The translations under genes and the position numbers were made by a program. Source: Clostridia bacterium (GTDB lineage: Bacteria > Bacillota > Clostridia > Oscillospirales > CAG-272). From it: DNA of 64,000 bases. The stretch is from contig JAFQEC010000018.1 in NCBI GenBank assembly GCA_017415805.1, forward strand, positions 46,751 through 110,750, given 5' to 3'. This document shows, piece by piece, positions 8,784 to 15,252 of this stretch; the first letter of the stretch is position 1; each line of letters begins with the position of its first letter. The notes beneath the pieces were generated by a model. The model made no database searches. It had not been told where the DNA came from and was given only the letters and a program-made list of their open reading frames with translations.

Positions 8784-9649
8784 TCAACGGCGCTCATATT
8801 CTGCACATCGTATGGCACGCCCTGCTCGATTCGATCAAGCTGCTCCCCTTCCTGTTCCTTACCTATTTGCTCATGGAGCTCCTGGAGCACCGCGCGGGCG
8901 AGCGCGTGCGCGCCACGGTCGCGCGTGCAGGGCGCGCAGGGCCGCTGATCGGTGCGGGGCTGGGCCTCTTTCCCCAGTGCGGCTTTTCAGCCGCCATCGC
9001 GGGGCTTTACGCAGGGCGCGTGGTCACGCTCGGCACAGTCGTGGCGGTCTTTCTCTCGACCTCGGACGAGCTGATCCCCGTGGTGCTTGGCAGCGGCGTG
9101 CCGCTGTCGGCTCTTTTGAAGCTTCTTGCGCTCAAGCTCGGCATCTCCCTGCTCGCGGGCTTTGCAATCGACCTTGCTCTGCGCCGCCGCGTGGAGCTGC
9201 ACGTGGGTGAGCTTTGCGACGATGAGCATTGCCACTGCGAGCGCGGCATCTGGCGCTCGGCGCTGCACCATACGCTCCATATCTTCGTTTTCATTTTGCT
9301 CATCAATCTCGTGCTCGGCGCGGCGCTGGAGCTCATCGGCGAGGCGCGCATCGGTGCGTTTCTCGCGGCGGTGCCTGTGCTTGGCATCGCGCTCTCGGCG
9401 CTGGTGGGACTGATCCCCAACTGTGCCGCCTCGGTCGCCATCGTCACGCTCTGGGTCGAGGGGATCATCCCCGCAGGCGCCATGCTCGCAGGGTCTCTCA
9501 CGGGTGCGGGTGCGGGGCTGCTCGTGCTCCTGCGCACCAACCGCCCACGGCGCGAGAACCTGCTCGCCGTCGGCATCCTGCTTGGCGTCGGCATCCTTTG
9601 CGGCTGCCTGCTTGACCTCACGGGGCTTGCGACCGCGATGGGGCTGTGA
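8780..9649 (+). CDS. Putative heavy-metal exporter (ArsP_2-type, PF11449 family)
   Basis: 289-residue integral membrane protein with eight to ten hydrophobic helices in two similar halves. Each half carries the paired motif of the family, GLFPQCGFSAAIAGLY and GLIPNCAASVAIVTL, and the cytoplasmic loop between the halves is metal-ligand rich (CDDEHCHCERG). The family is described as a putative 10-TM heavy-metal or manganese transporter. ATG 8780 lies within the stop of the Fur-family gene and has GGAGGTGAA upstream, so the two form one operon. Substrate assignment is inference. Confidence 0.8.
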   Translation: MINGAHILHIVWHALLDSIKLLPFLFLTYLLMELLEHRAGERVRATVARAGRAGPLIGAGLGLFPQCGFSAAIAGLYAGRVVTLGTVVAVFLSTSDELIPVVLGSGVPLSALLKLLALKLGISLLAGFAIDLALRRRVELHVGELCDDEHCHCERGIWRSALHHTLHIFVFILLINLVLGAALELIGEARIGAFLAAVPVLGIALSALVGLIPNCAASVAIVTLWVEGIIPAGAMLAGSLTGAGAGLLVLLRTNRPRRENLLAVGILLGVGILCGCLLDLTGLATAMGL

Positions 9650-9653
9650 TCGT

Positions 9654-10160
9654 ATGGAGCAGAATTTGCCGCAGAGAAAGCATCTGCGATGGAAATATTT
9701 TGATTATAACGCATCGGGCTTCTATTTCATCACCATTTGCACAAGGGATCGGCAGATGCTGCTCTCTCGAATTGTAGGGACAGGCGTCCTCGACTGTCCG
9801 CATGTGCAATTGACATCATACGGTCAAATAGCGGAAAAACAGCTCAAACAGCTCGATGACTTCTACAAAAGCATCGCCGTCGAAAAATACGTGCTCATGC
9901 CCAACCACATTCATCTGATGTTGCGTGTGTCCGCTGGCGGACAGTCGAGGACGCCTGTCCCTACGGGTGCAAATTCCACGGTTTCGCGCTTCGTTTCTAC
10001 ATTCAAGCGTTTCTGCAACAAGGAATACGGCCTAAACATTTGGCAAGCGCGCTTTCACGATCATGTGATACGAAACCAAACAGATTACGAGGAGCACCTG
10101 CGTTACATCTGCGAAAATCCCGCACGGTGGCGCGACGACGAGCTCTATTTTAAGAATTAA
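9654..10160 (+). CDS. REP-associated tyrosine transposase (RAYT, Y1 family), copy 1
   Basis: 168-residue HUH-type single-strand nuclease related to IS200 TnpA. Visible motifs are the start RKHLRWKYFDYNASGFYFIT, the HUH motif MPNHIHLM and the catalytic-tyrosine helix DYEEHLRYICENPARW. It starts five bases after the upstream exporter and ends at a strong terminator. Two exact 27-bp inverted copies of a GTAG-footed hairpin lie inside the gene (9774-9800, 9938-9964); they are translated as loops IVGTGVLDCP and GGQSRTPVPTG. A related gene at 29969-30469 has hairpins at equivalent positions. Confidence 0.92.
   Translation: MEQNLPQRKHLRWKYFDYNASGFYFITICTRDRQMLLSRIVGTGVLDCPHVQLTSYGQIAEKQLKQLDDFYKSIAVEKYVLMPNHIHLMLRVSAGGQSRTPVPTGANSTVSRFVSTFKRFCNKEYGLNIWQARFHDHVIRNQTDYEEHLRYICENPARWRDDELYFKN
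9774..9800 (+). repeat. REP-like hairpin embedded in RAYT copy 1, sense orientation
   Basis: A GTAG foot (9774-9777) followed by stem GGACAG (9778-9783), a 10-base loop and CTGTCC (9794-9799). GTAG at the 5' foot of a hairpin is the signature recognised by TnpA-REP in enterobacteria. The 27 bases recur exactly, inverted, at 9938-9964. Confidence 0.85.
9938..9964 (-). repeat. REP-like hairpin embedded in RAYT copy 1, antisense orientation
   Basis: Exact reverse complement of 9774-9800 (27 of 27 bases), ending in CTAC at 9961-9964. Flanking bases do not match, so the repeat unit is sharply bounded. The pair is arranged head-on, like a BIME. Confidence 0.85.
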
Positions 10161-10163
10161 AAA

Positions 10164-10197
10164 AGACCGACAGGCTATGTCTGTCGGTCTTTTTTTG
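10164..10197 (+). terminator. Terminator after RAYT copy 1
   Basis: Stem AAGACCGACAG paired across a short loop with CTGTCGGTCTT, followed by seven T residues. Confidence 0.9.
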
Positions 10198-10205
10198 CAA
10201 ATAAA

Positions 10206-10236
10206 AAGCCAACTGTCGGATGACTGCAGTTGACTT
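10206..10236 (-). terminator. Terminator of the XRE regulator
   Basis: Minus-strand stem GTCAACTG/CAGTTGGC followed by a T-rich stretch, directly after the regulator stop. Confidence 0.65.
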
Positions 10237-10479
10237 TTATTGAATTTCTTGCTCGATATCGTCAAAGATCGGGCTGTCAAAGAAGGCGCGCAGGGTGATC
10301 TCCAGGCCATCGCAGAGCTTTTTGACAGAGACCACACCCGGATTTTGGCTTTTCTCGTTGAGCATGCTGTAAACCGTGGAAGGAGAAACGCCCGAAAGAT
10401 TGGCCAGCGCATTGGTGGCAATGTTTCTTTCGTTACAAAGCTCCACAATTCTACGTGCAACCGCTTCTTTTGTGTTCAT
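10237..10479 (-). CDS. XRE-family helix-turn-helix regulator
   Basis: 80-residue Cro/C1-type DNA-binding protein. The HTH is clear in NIATNALANLSGVSPSTVYSML (residues about 19-40), followed by VVSVKKLCDGLEITLRAFFDSPIF. It is transcribed divergently from a SLOG-domain gene, and the 127-base gap holds two sets of perfect inverted repeats. This arrangement fits a repressor controlling itself and the SLOG gene. The stretch from here to about 11040 is clearly richer in A and T than the surroundings, which may mark recent acquisition. Confidence 0.85.
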   Translation of the reverse strand: MNTKEAVARRIVELCNERNIATNALANLSGVSPSTVYSMLNEKSQNPGVVSVKKLCDGLEITLRAFFDSPIFDDIEQEIQ

Positions 10480-10518
10480 ATGCTCTCCTTTCCAAATTAA
10501 TCTATCACTATTTTAGAC

Positions 10519-10591
10519 AAAAATGCGATATATCGTGTGGGATATATCGCATTTTTCAAAAATATGTGTTATAATTACGATATATCCCACA
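10519..10591. promoter_or_regulatory. Divergent promoter/operator region of the XRE-SLOG pair
   Basis: A perfect inverted repeat with 16-base arms (10519-10534 and 10541-10556, centred on GATATATC) surrounds a six-base loop. A second, overlapping inverted repeat pairs GTGGGATATATCG (10537-10549) with CGATATATCCCAC (10579-10591), 13 of 13 bases, and encloses TATAAT at 10570-10575, the probable -10 box of the SLOG gene. The shared half-site core GATATATC appears three times. The obvious ligand is the adjacent XRE protein. Confidence 0.8.
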
Positions 10592-10606
10592 AAAAGGAGA
10601 AAGCGC

Positions 10607-11044
10607 ATGATTTGCACCTTCTTTGGACACAAGGACACTCCGATATACGAAATACGCTCCGCACTTAAAGCCGTCATCTCGGAGCTGATCGACAAAACGG
10701 GAGTTCTCACCTTTTATGTAGGAAATAACGGGAATTTCGATTTTGCGGTACAGAGCATATTAAAGGAGCTCGCTTCGGAAAAGGAAAACATAAAATATTC
10801 TATCGTACTTTCCTTCATTGGTGAGCACGCGCTCAGCGGAGATCAGGATGTAACCGTCTTTCCGGAGGGGCTGGAAAAGACTCCTCCCAGATTTGCCATA
10901 AGCAAACGAAACGAGTGGCTGATTCAAAATTCTGACCTTGTCATTGCTTATACCAAATACTCGTTTTCAAATTCCTGCAAATGGGTTGAAAAAGCAAAAA
11001 AGCGTGGATTGACCGTAATCAATCTGGCAATGCAACAACCATAA
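10607..11044 (+). CDS. SLOG-superfamily protein (small, YpsA-related), function unknown
   Basis: 145-residue protein starting MICTFFGHKDTP, which matches the first strand and glycine loop of the SLOG (Rossmann-like nucleotide-binding) fold; a later segment FAISKRNEWLIQNSDLVIAY matches the second half of DUF1273/YpsA-like proteins. AAAGGAGA precedes ATG 10607. It is divergent from the XRE gene and probably controlled by it. Codon use is more A/T-rich than its neighbours. SLOG proteins bind nucleotides or nucleotide-derived signals and some act in phage defence; no such role can be claimed here from sequence alone. Confidence 0.75.
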   Translation: MICTFFGHKDTPIYEIRSALKAVISELIDKTGVLTFYVGNNGNFDFAVQSILKELASEKENIKYSIVLSFIGEHALSGDQDVTVFPEGLEKTPPRFAISKRNEWLIQNSDLVIAYTKYSFSNSCKWVEKAKKRGLTVINLAMQQP

Positions 11045-11070
11045 ATTGTTTCAAGATTTTTGAAGGGGTG

Positions 11071-11100
11071 CAGGGGGAACTTTTGCAAAAGTTCCCCCTG
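11071..11100. repeat. 30-bp perfect palindrome (CTTTTGCAAAAG core), terminator-like
   Basis: Fully symmetric over 30 bases with core CTTTTGCAAAAG and GGGGGAA/TTCCCCC flanks, followed on the plus strand by CCCTTTTCTTTTCC. It lies between the convergent SLOG and spoIIE genes and may terminate one or both. A related palindrome with the same core ends the window at 63977-64000. Confidence 0.75.
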
Positions 11101-11125
11101 CCCTTTTCTTTTCCTTCTCCACCCC

Positions 11126-13465
11126 TCACGCGCTGGCGCGCTCCTCGCCGGGGGCGGGGGCGCGGCAAATGCGGGTGATGAGAACCGAGAGATCATCGTT
11201 GCCCTGCTGTGTGGCACGGTTCAGAACCCTGCGCGCAAAGGCCTCGATATTCCCATCCCATTCGGTGCGCAGCATGTCCGAGAGCCACGTACAATCCTCC
11301 TCGCCGCGCGTGATGCCGTCACTGACCTGCACGAGAATATCCCCCTCCTCGGGCGTGAAGCGGATGCGCTCGGCATCCAGCGACTCCAGGATCCCCACGG
11401 GTGCGGTACGCGAGTGAAAGCGCGTGACCTCACCGTTTCGCAAAAGAAAGCTGGGTGCGGCGCCGCATTTGAACAGCGAGGCCTCGCCGCGAATACGGTC
11501 GATCTCCAAAAGATCCACGGTGGTGCTGGTCTCGGACTCGCGCGTGCCGCGCGCCGCAAGAAAGCCGTTGAGCATGCGCAACGAGGTATCGGCGCGGTTG
11601 CCCGCGGCAAGCAGGCGCGAGAGGAAGGTCGACGCCAGTGCCGAGGTCAACGCCGCGGCATTGCCGCTGCCCATCCCGTCACACAAGATCACATAATCAT
11701 ATCCTTCGTTGGAGACGGTCAGCACGGCATCACCGCAGTAGCGGCCGTCCTTGCCCTTGGCGCGCGTTTGCTTGACCGTTTCGGTCTCATAGCGCGTGCG
11801 CTCGGGAAAGACGAGATCGCTCACGCCGTCGCTCTCCTGCACTGTGGGATCACCGAGAGAAAAGCGGCAATGCTGCTCCAGAATGGCGCGCAGCTCACGG
11901 AGCTTGAGATGGCGGCCGGGGAGCCGCACGCCGCGCAGGATCACCTGTCGGTGCGTTTTTCCGCACACCGAGGCCGATTCCAGTGTATAGCCGCTACGCA
12001 CCAGACGCGAAAGGATCCGTTCCCCTGCCGCATGGTCACACACAAAGGCGGCGCGGTTCTCCTCCAGCACCTCGCCAAGCACCCGACCCATAGCGGCGTA
12101 ATCCATCGCCACCACCGAGGTCTTGTCGCCGCGCAGCGCCTCCTCGGTGAGTCGCGTGCATCCGTCGTTGATGCCGTCCAGGATCTGCCCCATGCGCGCA
12201 CAGCGCGCGGCAAGAGATGCGGGGATCTGCTCACTGCTCACCGCGCCGTGCGTATGCAGTCGCGTTCCAAGCGCGCTGACCGTAGCCGCAGTAGCGTGGT
12301 ATTCGCTCCCCCAGCAAATATCGCGGTTGCGACAGCCGGGGCAGGCACTGTCAAAGGCGCGGTCGCACAAATTGCGCAGATCGACAAGCCCCGGACGGCG
12401 CAAGCGACTGCTCAACTCATAAAATGTACCCGAGAGGTCGAGAAACGCACCCGAGATCTCACCAAAACGCTTTTCGTTTGCCGCCTGCTCCCCCACCTTG
12501 GCCGCCTGTGCCGCGGCACGGCGACGCGCCAGCGTGAGGTGGCGGTGCGGCACACCCTCTACCAAGCCCGCGCTGTCAAAGGCAAGATAAAGCGCACCTG
12601 CGGTGAGCAGTCCGGGGAGCAGGAGCGTGAGACCGTCGGCACGCCGAACGGCAAAGGCATACGCCGCGGCCGCCGCACAGCCCAGCAGGATCCCACCGCC
12701 GCGACTGCTTTTTTGCAAAAGCCCGTAGCAAAGGCCGCACAGCAAAAAGGCGGGCGCCATGCGCCAGTCAAAGCAAAGCCCCGCAAGGCCACCGCCAACC
12801 GCCCCCCACAGAATATCCCTGTGCGGCACCAACCAAAAGGCGAGGAGTGCACAGGCCACCACCGAGGGGTAGATGCCGAAAAACGAGACACCGCGCACGG
12901 CAAAGACCGCCGTGAGAAAGAGCGCCGCCGCACCCGCCTCTCGACTGTACGGAAAAAGCGTATCCTTCTTTTCAAACAGCCCGATATAAAGGAACGCCGC
13001 GAGGGGCGCGGCCAGAAGTGCGAGCAGGATCCCGAACAGATCGTAATAGCGGTAACCGCCCCGCACGATGGTGAAGATCCCTGCGCAAAACATCGCCAGC
13101 GTGGCACTTGCCACGCGGTAAAGCGGACGCTCGAACAAATACGGACGGCGGCGCCAATCCCCCTCGCCCGACAAATACGCCCCCAGTGCGCGCAGCAGCA
13201 CCACGCCGCAAAGCGTCACCAGCGTCAGCCAATCGCGGACGATGATCGCATACAGGGCGATCCCCCCTGCGATCGCGGGCGCATACACGGTCGCCGCGGC
13301 CGCAAGCGCCACGCCGAAGGGCTTGACTCCAAAGAGCAGCTCGGCACTGCCGATCAAGGCACCCAACGCCGCAAAGAGCAGGTGATAAAGAATCTGCTCC
13401 ACAAGCTGCTCGCGATCTGCCCCCAGTCCCGTTGTTTTTGCGCGGGCGCGCACTTCCTTTTGCAT
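11126..13465 (-). CDS. spoIIE: Stage II sporulation protein E, PP2C-type phosphatase
   Basis: 779-residue membrane phosphatase that dephosphorylates SpoIIAA to activate sigma-F in the forespore and interacts with FtsZ. It has about ten N-terminal membrane helices (residues about 25-290), a central regulatory region with a Cys cluster (CPGCRNRDICWG), and a C-terminal PP2C domain with the metal-binding motifs VILCDGMGSG and QVSDGITRGEED. ATG 13465 has GGGAGGTC upstream; a longer frame from 13537 lacks a site. A TACAAT (minus strand, 13516-13521) may be its -10 box. It shows the host forms endospores. Confidence 0.95.
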   Translation of the reverse strand: MQKEVRARAKTTGLGADREQLVEQILYHLLFAALGALIGSAELLFGVKPFGVALAAAATVYAPAIAGGIALYAIIVRDWLTLVTLCGVVLLRALGAYLSGEGDWRRRPYLFERPLYRVASATLAMFCAGIFTIVRGGYRYYDLFGILLALLAAPLAAFLYIGLFEKKDTLFPYSREAGAAALFLTAVFAVRGVSFFGIYPSVVACALLAFWLVPHRDILWGAVGGGLAGLCFDWRMAPAFLLCGLCYGLLQKSSRGGGILLGCAAAAAYAFAVRRADGLTLLLPGLLTAGALYLAFDSAGLVEGVPHRHLTLARRRAAAQAAKVGEQAANEKRFGEISGAFLDLSGTFYELSSRLRRPGLVDLRNLCDRAFDSACPGCRNRDICWGSEYHATAATVSALGTRLHTHGAVSSEQIPASLAARCARMGQILDGINDGCTRLTEEALRGDKTSVVAMDYAAMGRVLGEVLEENRAAFVCDHAAGERILSRLVRSGYTLESASVCGKTHRQVILRGVRLPGRHLKLRELRAILEQHCRFSLGDPTVQESDGVSDLVFPERTRYETETVKQTRAKGKDGRYCGDAVLTVSNEGYDYVILCDGMGSGNAAALTSALASTFLSRLLAAGNRADTSLRMLNGFLAARGTRESETSTTVDLLEIDRIRGEASLFKCGAAPSFLLRNGEVTRFHSRTAPVGILESLDAERIRFTPEEGDILVQVSDGITRGEEDCTWLSDMLRTEWDGNIEAFARRVLNRATQQGNDDLSVLITRICRAPAPGEERASA

Positions 13466-13743
13466 GTTTTGACCTCCCTTGCGCGGAAATTTCTTTCGAT
13501 CCGCGGTTTTTTCTCTATTGTAACCCCGTCGCGGCACAAAAAGCGTCGCACGGCGCGGTCAAAACAGGCAAGAAAATGCACGCAAAATGCAGACCCGCCC
13601 AAAAAAGGGAGAAAAAAGCACGCGGCAGTCGAATCGGGGCGAACGATTTTTTGCAAAACAGGGAATATTTTTCAAAAGATACTGTTCGGCGCGCAATTTT
13701 TGTGCTATACTGGAGGAAAGAAACGAAAAGGAGGGCAAACGGG

Positions 13744-14223
13744 TTGAAAATCTGCTGCTTTACCGGTCACCGCACCCTGTTGCCCGAAACGGCGCGCGCG
13801 CTGACCGCCGCGCTCGATCGCATGCTCGAGGGGCTGGTGCGCGCGGGCTTTACCGAATTCCGCACGGGTGGCGCGCGCGGCTTTGATACGCTGGCGGCGC
13901 TTCGGGTGCTGGCGCTGCGCGAGAAATATCCCGATTGCCGTCTCTCACTACTGCTCCCCTGCCGCGATCAGGCGAAATTCTGGACGCTCGGCGAGCGCAT
14001 GCTGTTCGCAGATATTCAAAAAAAGGCCGATCGGGTCACGGTCCTTCAGGAGCACTACACGCCCGACTGTATGTATGCGCGCAACCGCGCGCTGGTGGAC
14101 GGTTGCGATCTGTGCGTGGCGTATCTCACCGAAAACCGCGGCGGTACGCTCTACACCTGCTCGTACGCTCTGCGCAAGGGCGTTGCTCTGCGCAACCTCG
14201 CGGACGAGCTCCCCGAGATCTGA
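13744..14223 (+). CDS. YpsA-like SLOG family protein (DUF1273)
   Basis: 159-residue protein with TTG start at 13744 preceded by AAGGAGGG. It begins LKICCFTGHR and contains FRTGGARGFDTLAAL, LSLLLPCRDQ, MYARNRALVDGCDLCVAYL and GGTLYTCSYALRKGV, the conserved blocks of DUF1273/YpsA. Bacillus YpsA has been linked to cell division; the ligand is unknown. TATACT at 13706-13711 is a probable -10 box. It is the second SLOG protein within 4 kb, but the two differ strongly in sequence and base composition. The 278 bases upstream, shared with spoIIE, hold nothing else I can identify. Confidence 0.85.
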   Translation: MKICCFTGHRTLLPETARALTAALDRMLEGLVRAGFTEFRTGGARGFDTLAALRVLALREKYPDCRLSLLLPCRDQAKFWTLGERMLFADIQKKADRVTVLQEHYTPDCMYARNRALVDGCDLCVAYLTENRGGTLYTCSYALRKGVALRNLADELPEI

Positions 14224-14228
14224 ATACC

Positions 14229-14258
14229 AAAAGAGGCAAGCCGCGGCTCGCCTCTTTT
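14229..14258 (+). terminator. Terminator after the YpsA-like gene
   Basis: Stem AAAAGAGGC/GCCTCTTTT with an inner GC-rich loop, ending in a T-run, six bases after the stop. Confidence 0.85.
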
Positions 14259-14265
14259 CTTTCGC

Positions 14266-14293
14266 AAAAAAGACGGCAGTCCGCCGTCTTTTT
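14266..14293 (-). terminator. Terminator of ldh
   Basis: Stem AAAGACGGC/GCCGTCTTT with a T-run on either strand, directly after the ldh stop codon. Confidence 0.85.
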
Positions 14294-15240
14294 CATTCAA
14301 TGTCCAGCTCGTCGATCACCCTGTGCAGACAATCGGCGCTGTGCTGCATTTTTTTGACCTCCTCGGGCGTGAGATCCGACACAATACGCGCCTTCACACC
14401 CTCGTCGCCCACAACGGTGAGCATGCTCATGCACACACCGTCGATCCCGTATTCACCGCGCAGCATGGTAGAGACGGTCAACACGGTGTCGTTTCGCCCG
14501 AACACACACTTGCAGATGTGAACGGCCGCAACCGCCACTGCATAAAAGGTTGCCCCCTTGCGTGCAATGATCTGCGCGCCCGAGGTGCGCACGTACGCCT
14601 CGATCTCGGCGTGATCCAGCATAACGGGTACACCCTTGATCGCGCCGAAGGTCTCGCAGTATCGGTTCAGCGAAACGCTGGATACCGTCGCCTGCGACCA
14701 CGGGATAAACGAGGAATCGCCGTGCTCTCCGAACACGTGTGCGTGCACATTCTGCTTGCTGATCTCGAGCTTGCTCGCAATACAGGAGCGCAGCCGTGCC
14801 GTATCCAGGATCGTGCCCGAGCCCAGAATATGGCTCTCGGGAACGTTGGTCAGCTTATGAAAGGCGTAGGTCATCACGTCCACGGGGTTGCTGACGATCA
14901 GATAGATCGCGTTAGGGGCATATTTTGTGATCTTGGGGGCGATCTCCTTGAGAATATCCACGTTGGCCTGCGCCAGCTGTAAGCGGGTCTGATCCGGCTT
15001 GCGGGCAAATCCCATGGTGATCACCACAATATCCGAGTCCGCCGCATCCGAGTAGTCGCCCGCGTGCACCTGCGTGCCCGCATAAAACGGAGCACCCTGT
15101 GCAATATCCATCGCCTCGCCCTCTGCCTTTTCCTGTCGGATATCGATCATTAAAATCTCATTGGCTATCCCCTCGATCGCAAGCGTGTACGCGATTGTGG
15201 CGCCCACGTTCCCTGCACCGATTATCGTGACCTTTCGCAT
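14293..15240 (-). CDS. ldh: L-lactate dehydrogenase-type 2-hydroxyacid dehydrogenase with malate-type Arg80
   Basis: 315-residue NAD-dependent LDH/MDH-family enzyme. IIGAGNVGATIAYTLAI binds NAD; NPVDVMTYAFHKL, GSGTILDTARLR and the catalytic histidine in FGEHGDSSFIPWS (His173) are LDH-like. The substrate-specificity loop reads TMGFARKPDQTR, with Arg80 at the position that is Gln102 in lactate dehydrogenases and Arg in malate dehydrogenases. Arg86 corresponds to the loop arginine of both. It follows pfkA by 12 bases with a strong AAGGAGGAG site, so it belongs to a glycolysis/fermentation operon. Whether pyruvate or oxaloacetate is preferred is open. Confidence 0.82.
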   Translation of the reverse strand: MRKVTIIGAGNVGATIAYTLAIEGIANEILMIDIRQEKAEGEAMDIAQGAPFYAGTQVHAGDYSDAADSDIVVITMGFARKPDQTRLQLAQANVDILKEIAPKITKYAPNAIYLIVSNPVDVMTYAFHKLTNVPESHILGSGTILDTARLRSCIASKLEISKQNVHAHVFGEHGDSSFIPWSQATVSSVSLNRYCETFGAIKGVPVMLDHAEIEAYVRTSGAQIIARKGATFYAVAVAAVHICKCVFGRNDTVLTVSTMLRGEYGIDGVCMSMLTVVGDEGVKARIVSDLTPEEVKKMQHSADCLHRVIDELDIE

Positions 15241-15252
15241 TGTCTCCTCCTT

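Noticed and set aside
13480..13743. Regulatory RNA or riboswitch between spoIIE and the YpsA-like gene
   Set aside because: I looked for long stems and known leader motifs and found only a probable -10 box on each side; nothing else supportable.
11060..13747. 895-codon plus-strand frame opposite spoIIE
   Set aside because: Arg/His/Ala-rich antisense shadow; it starts in a palindrome and lacks a ribosome binding site. SpoIIE on the other strand is complete and well supported.
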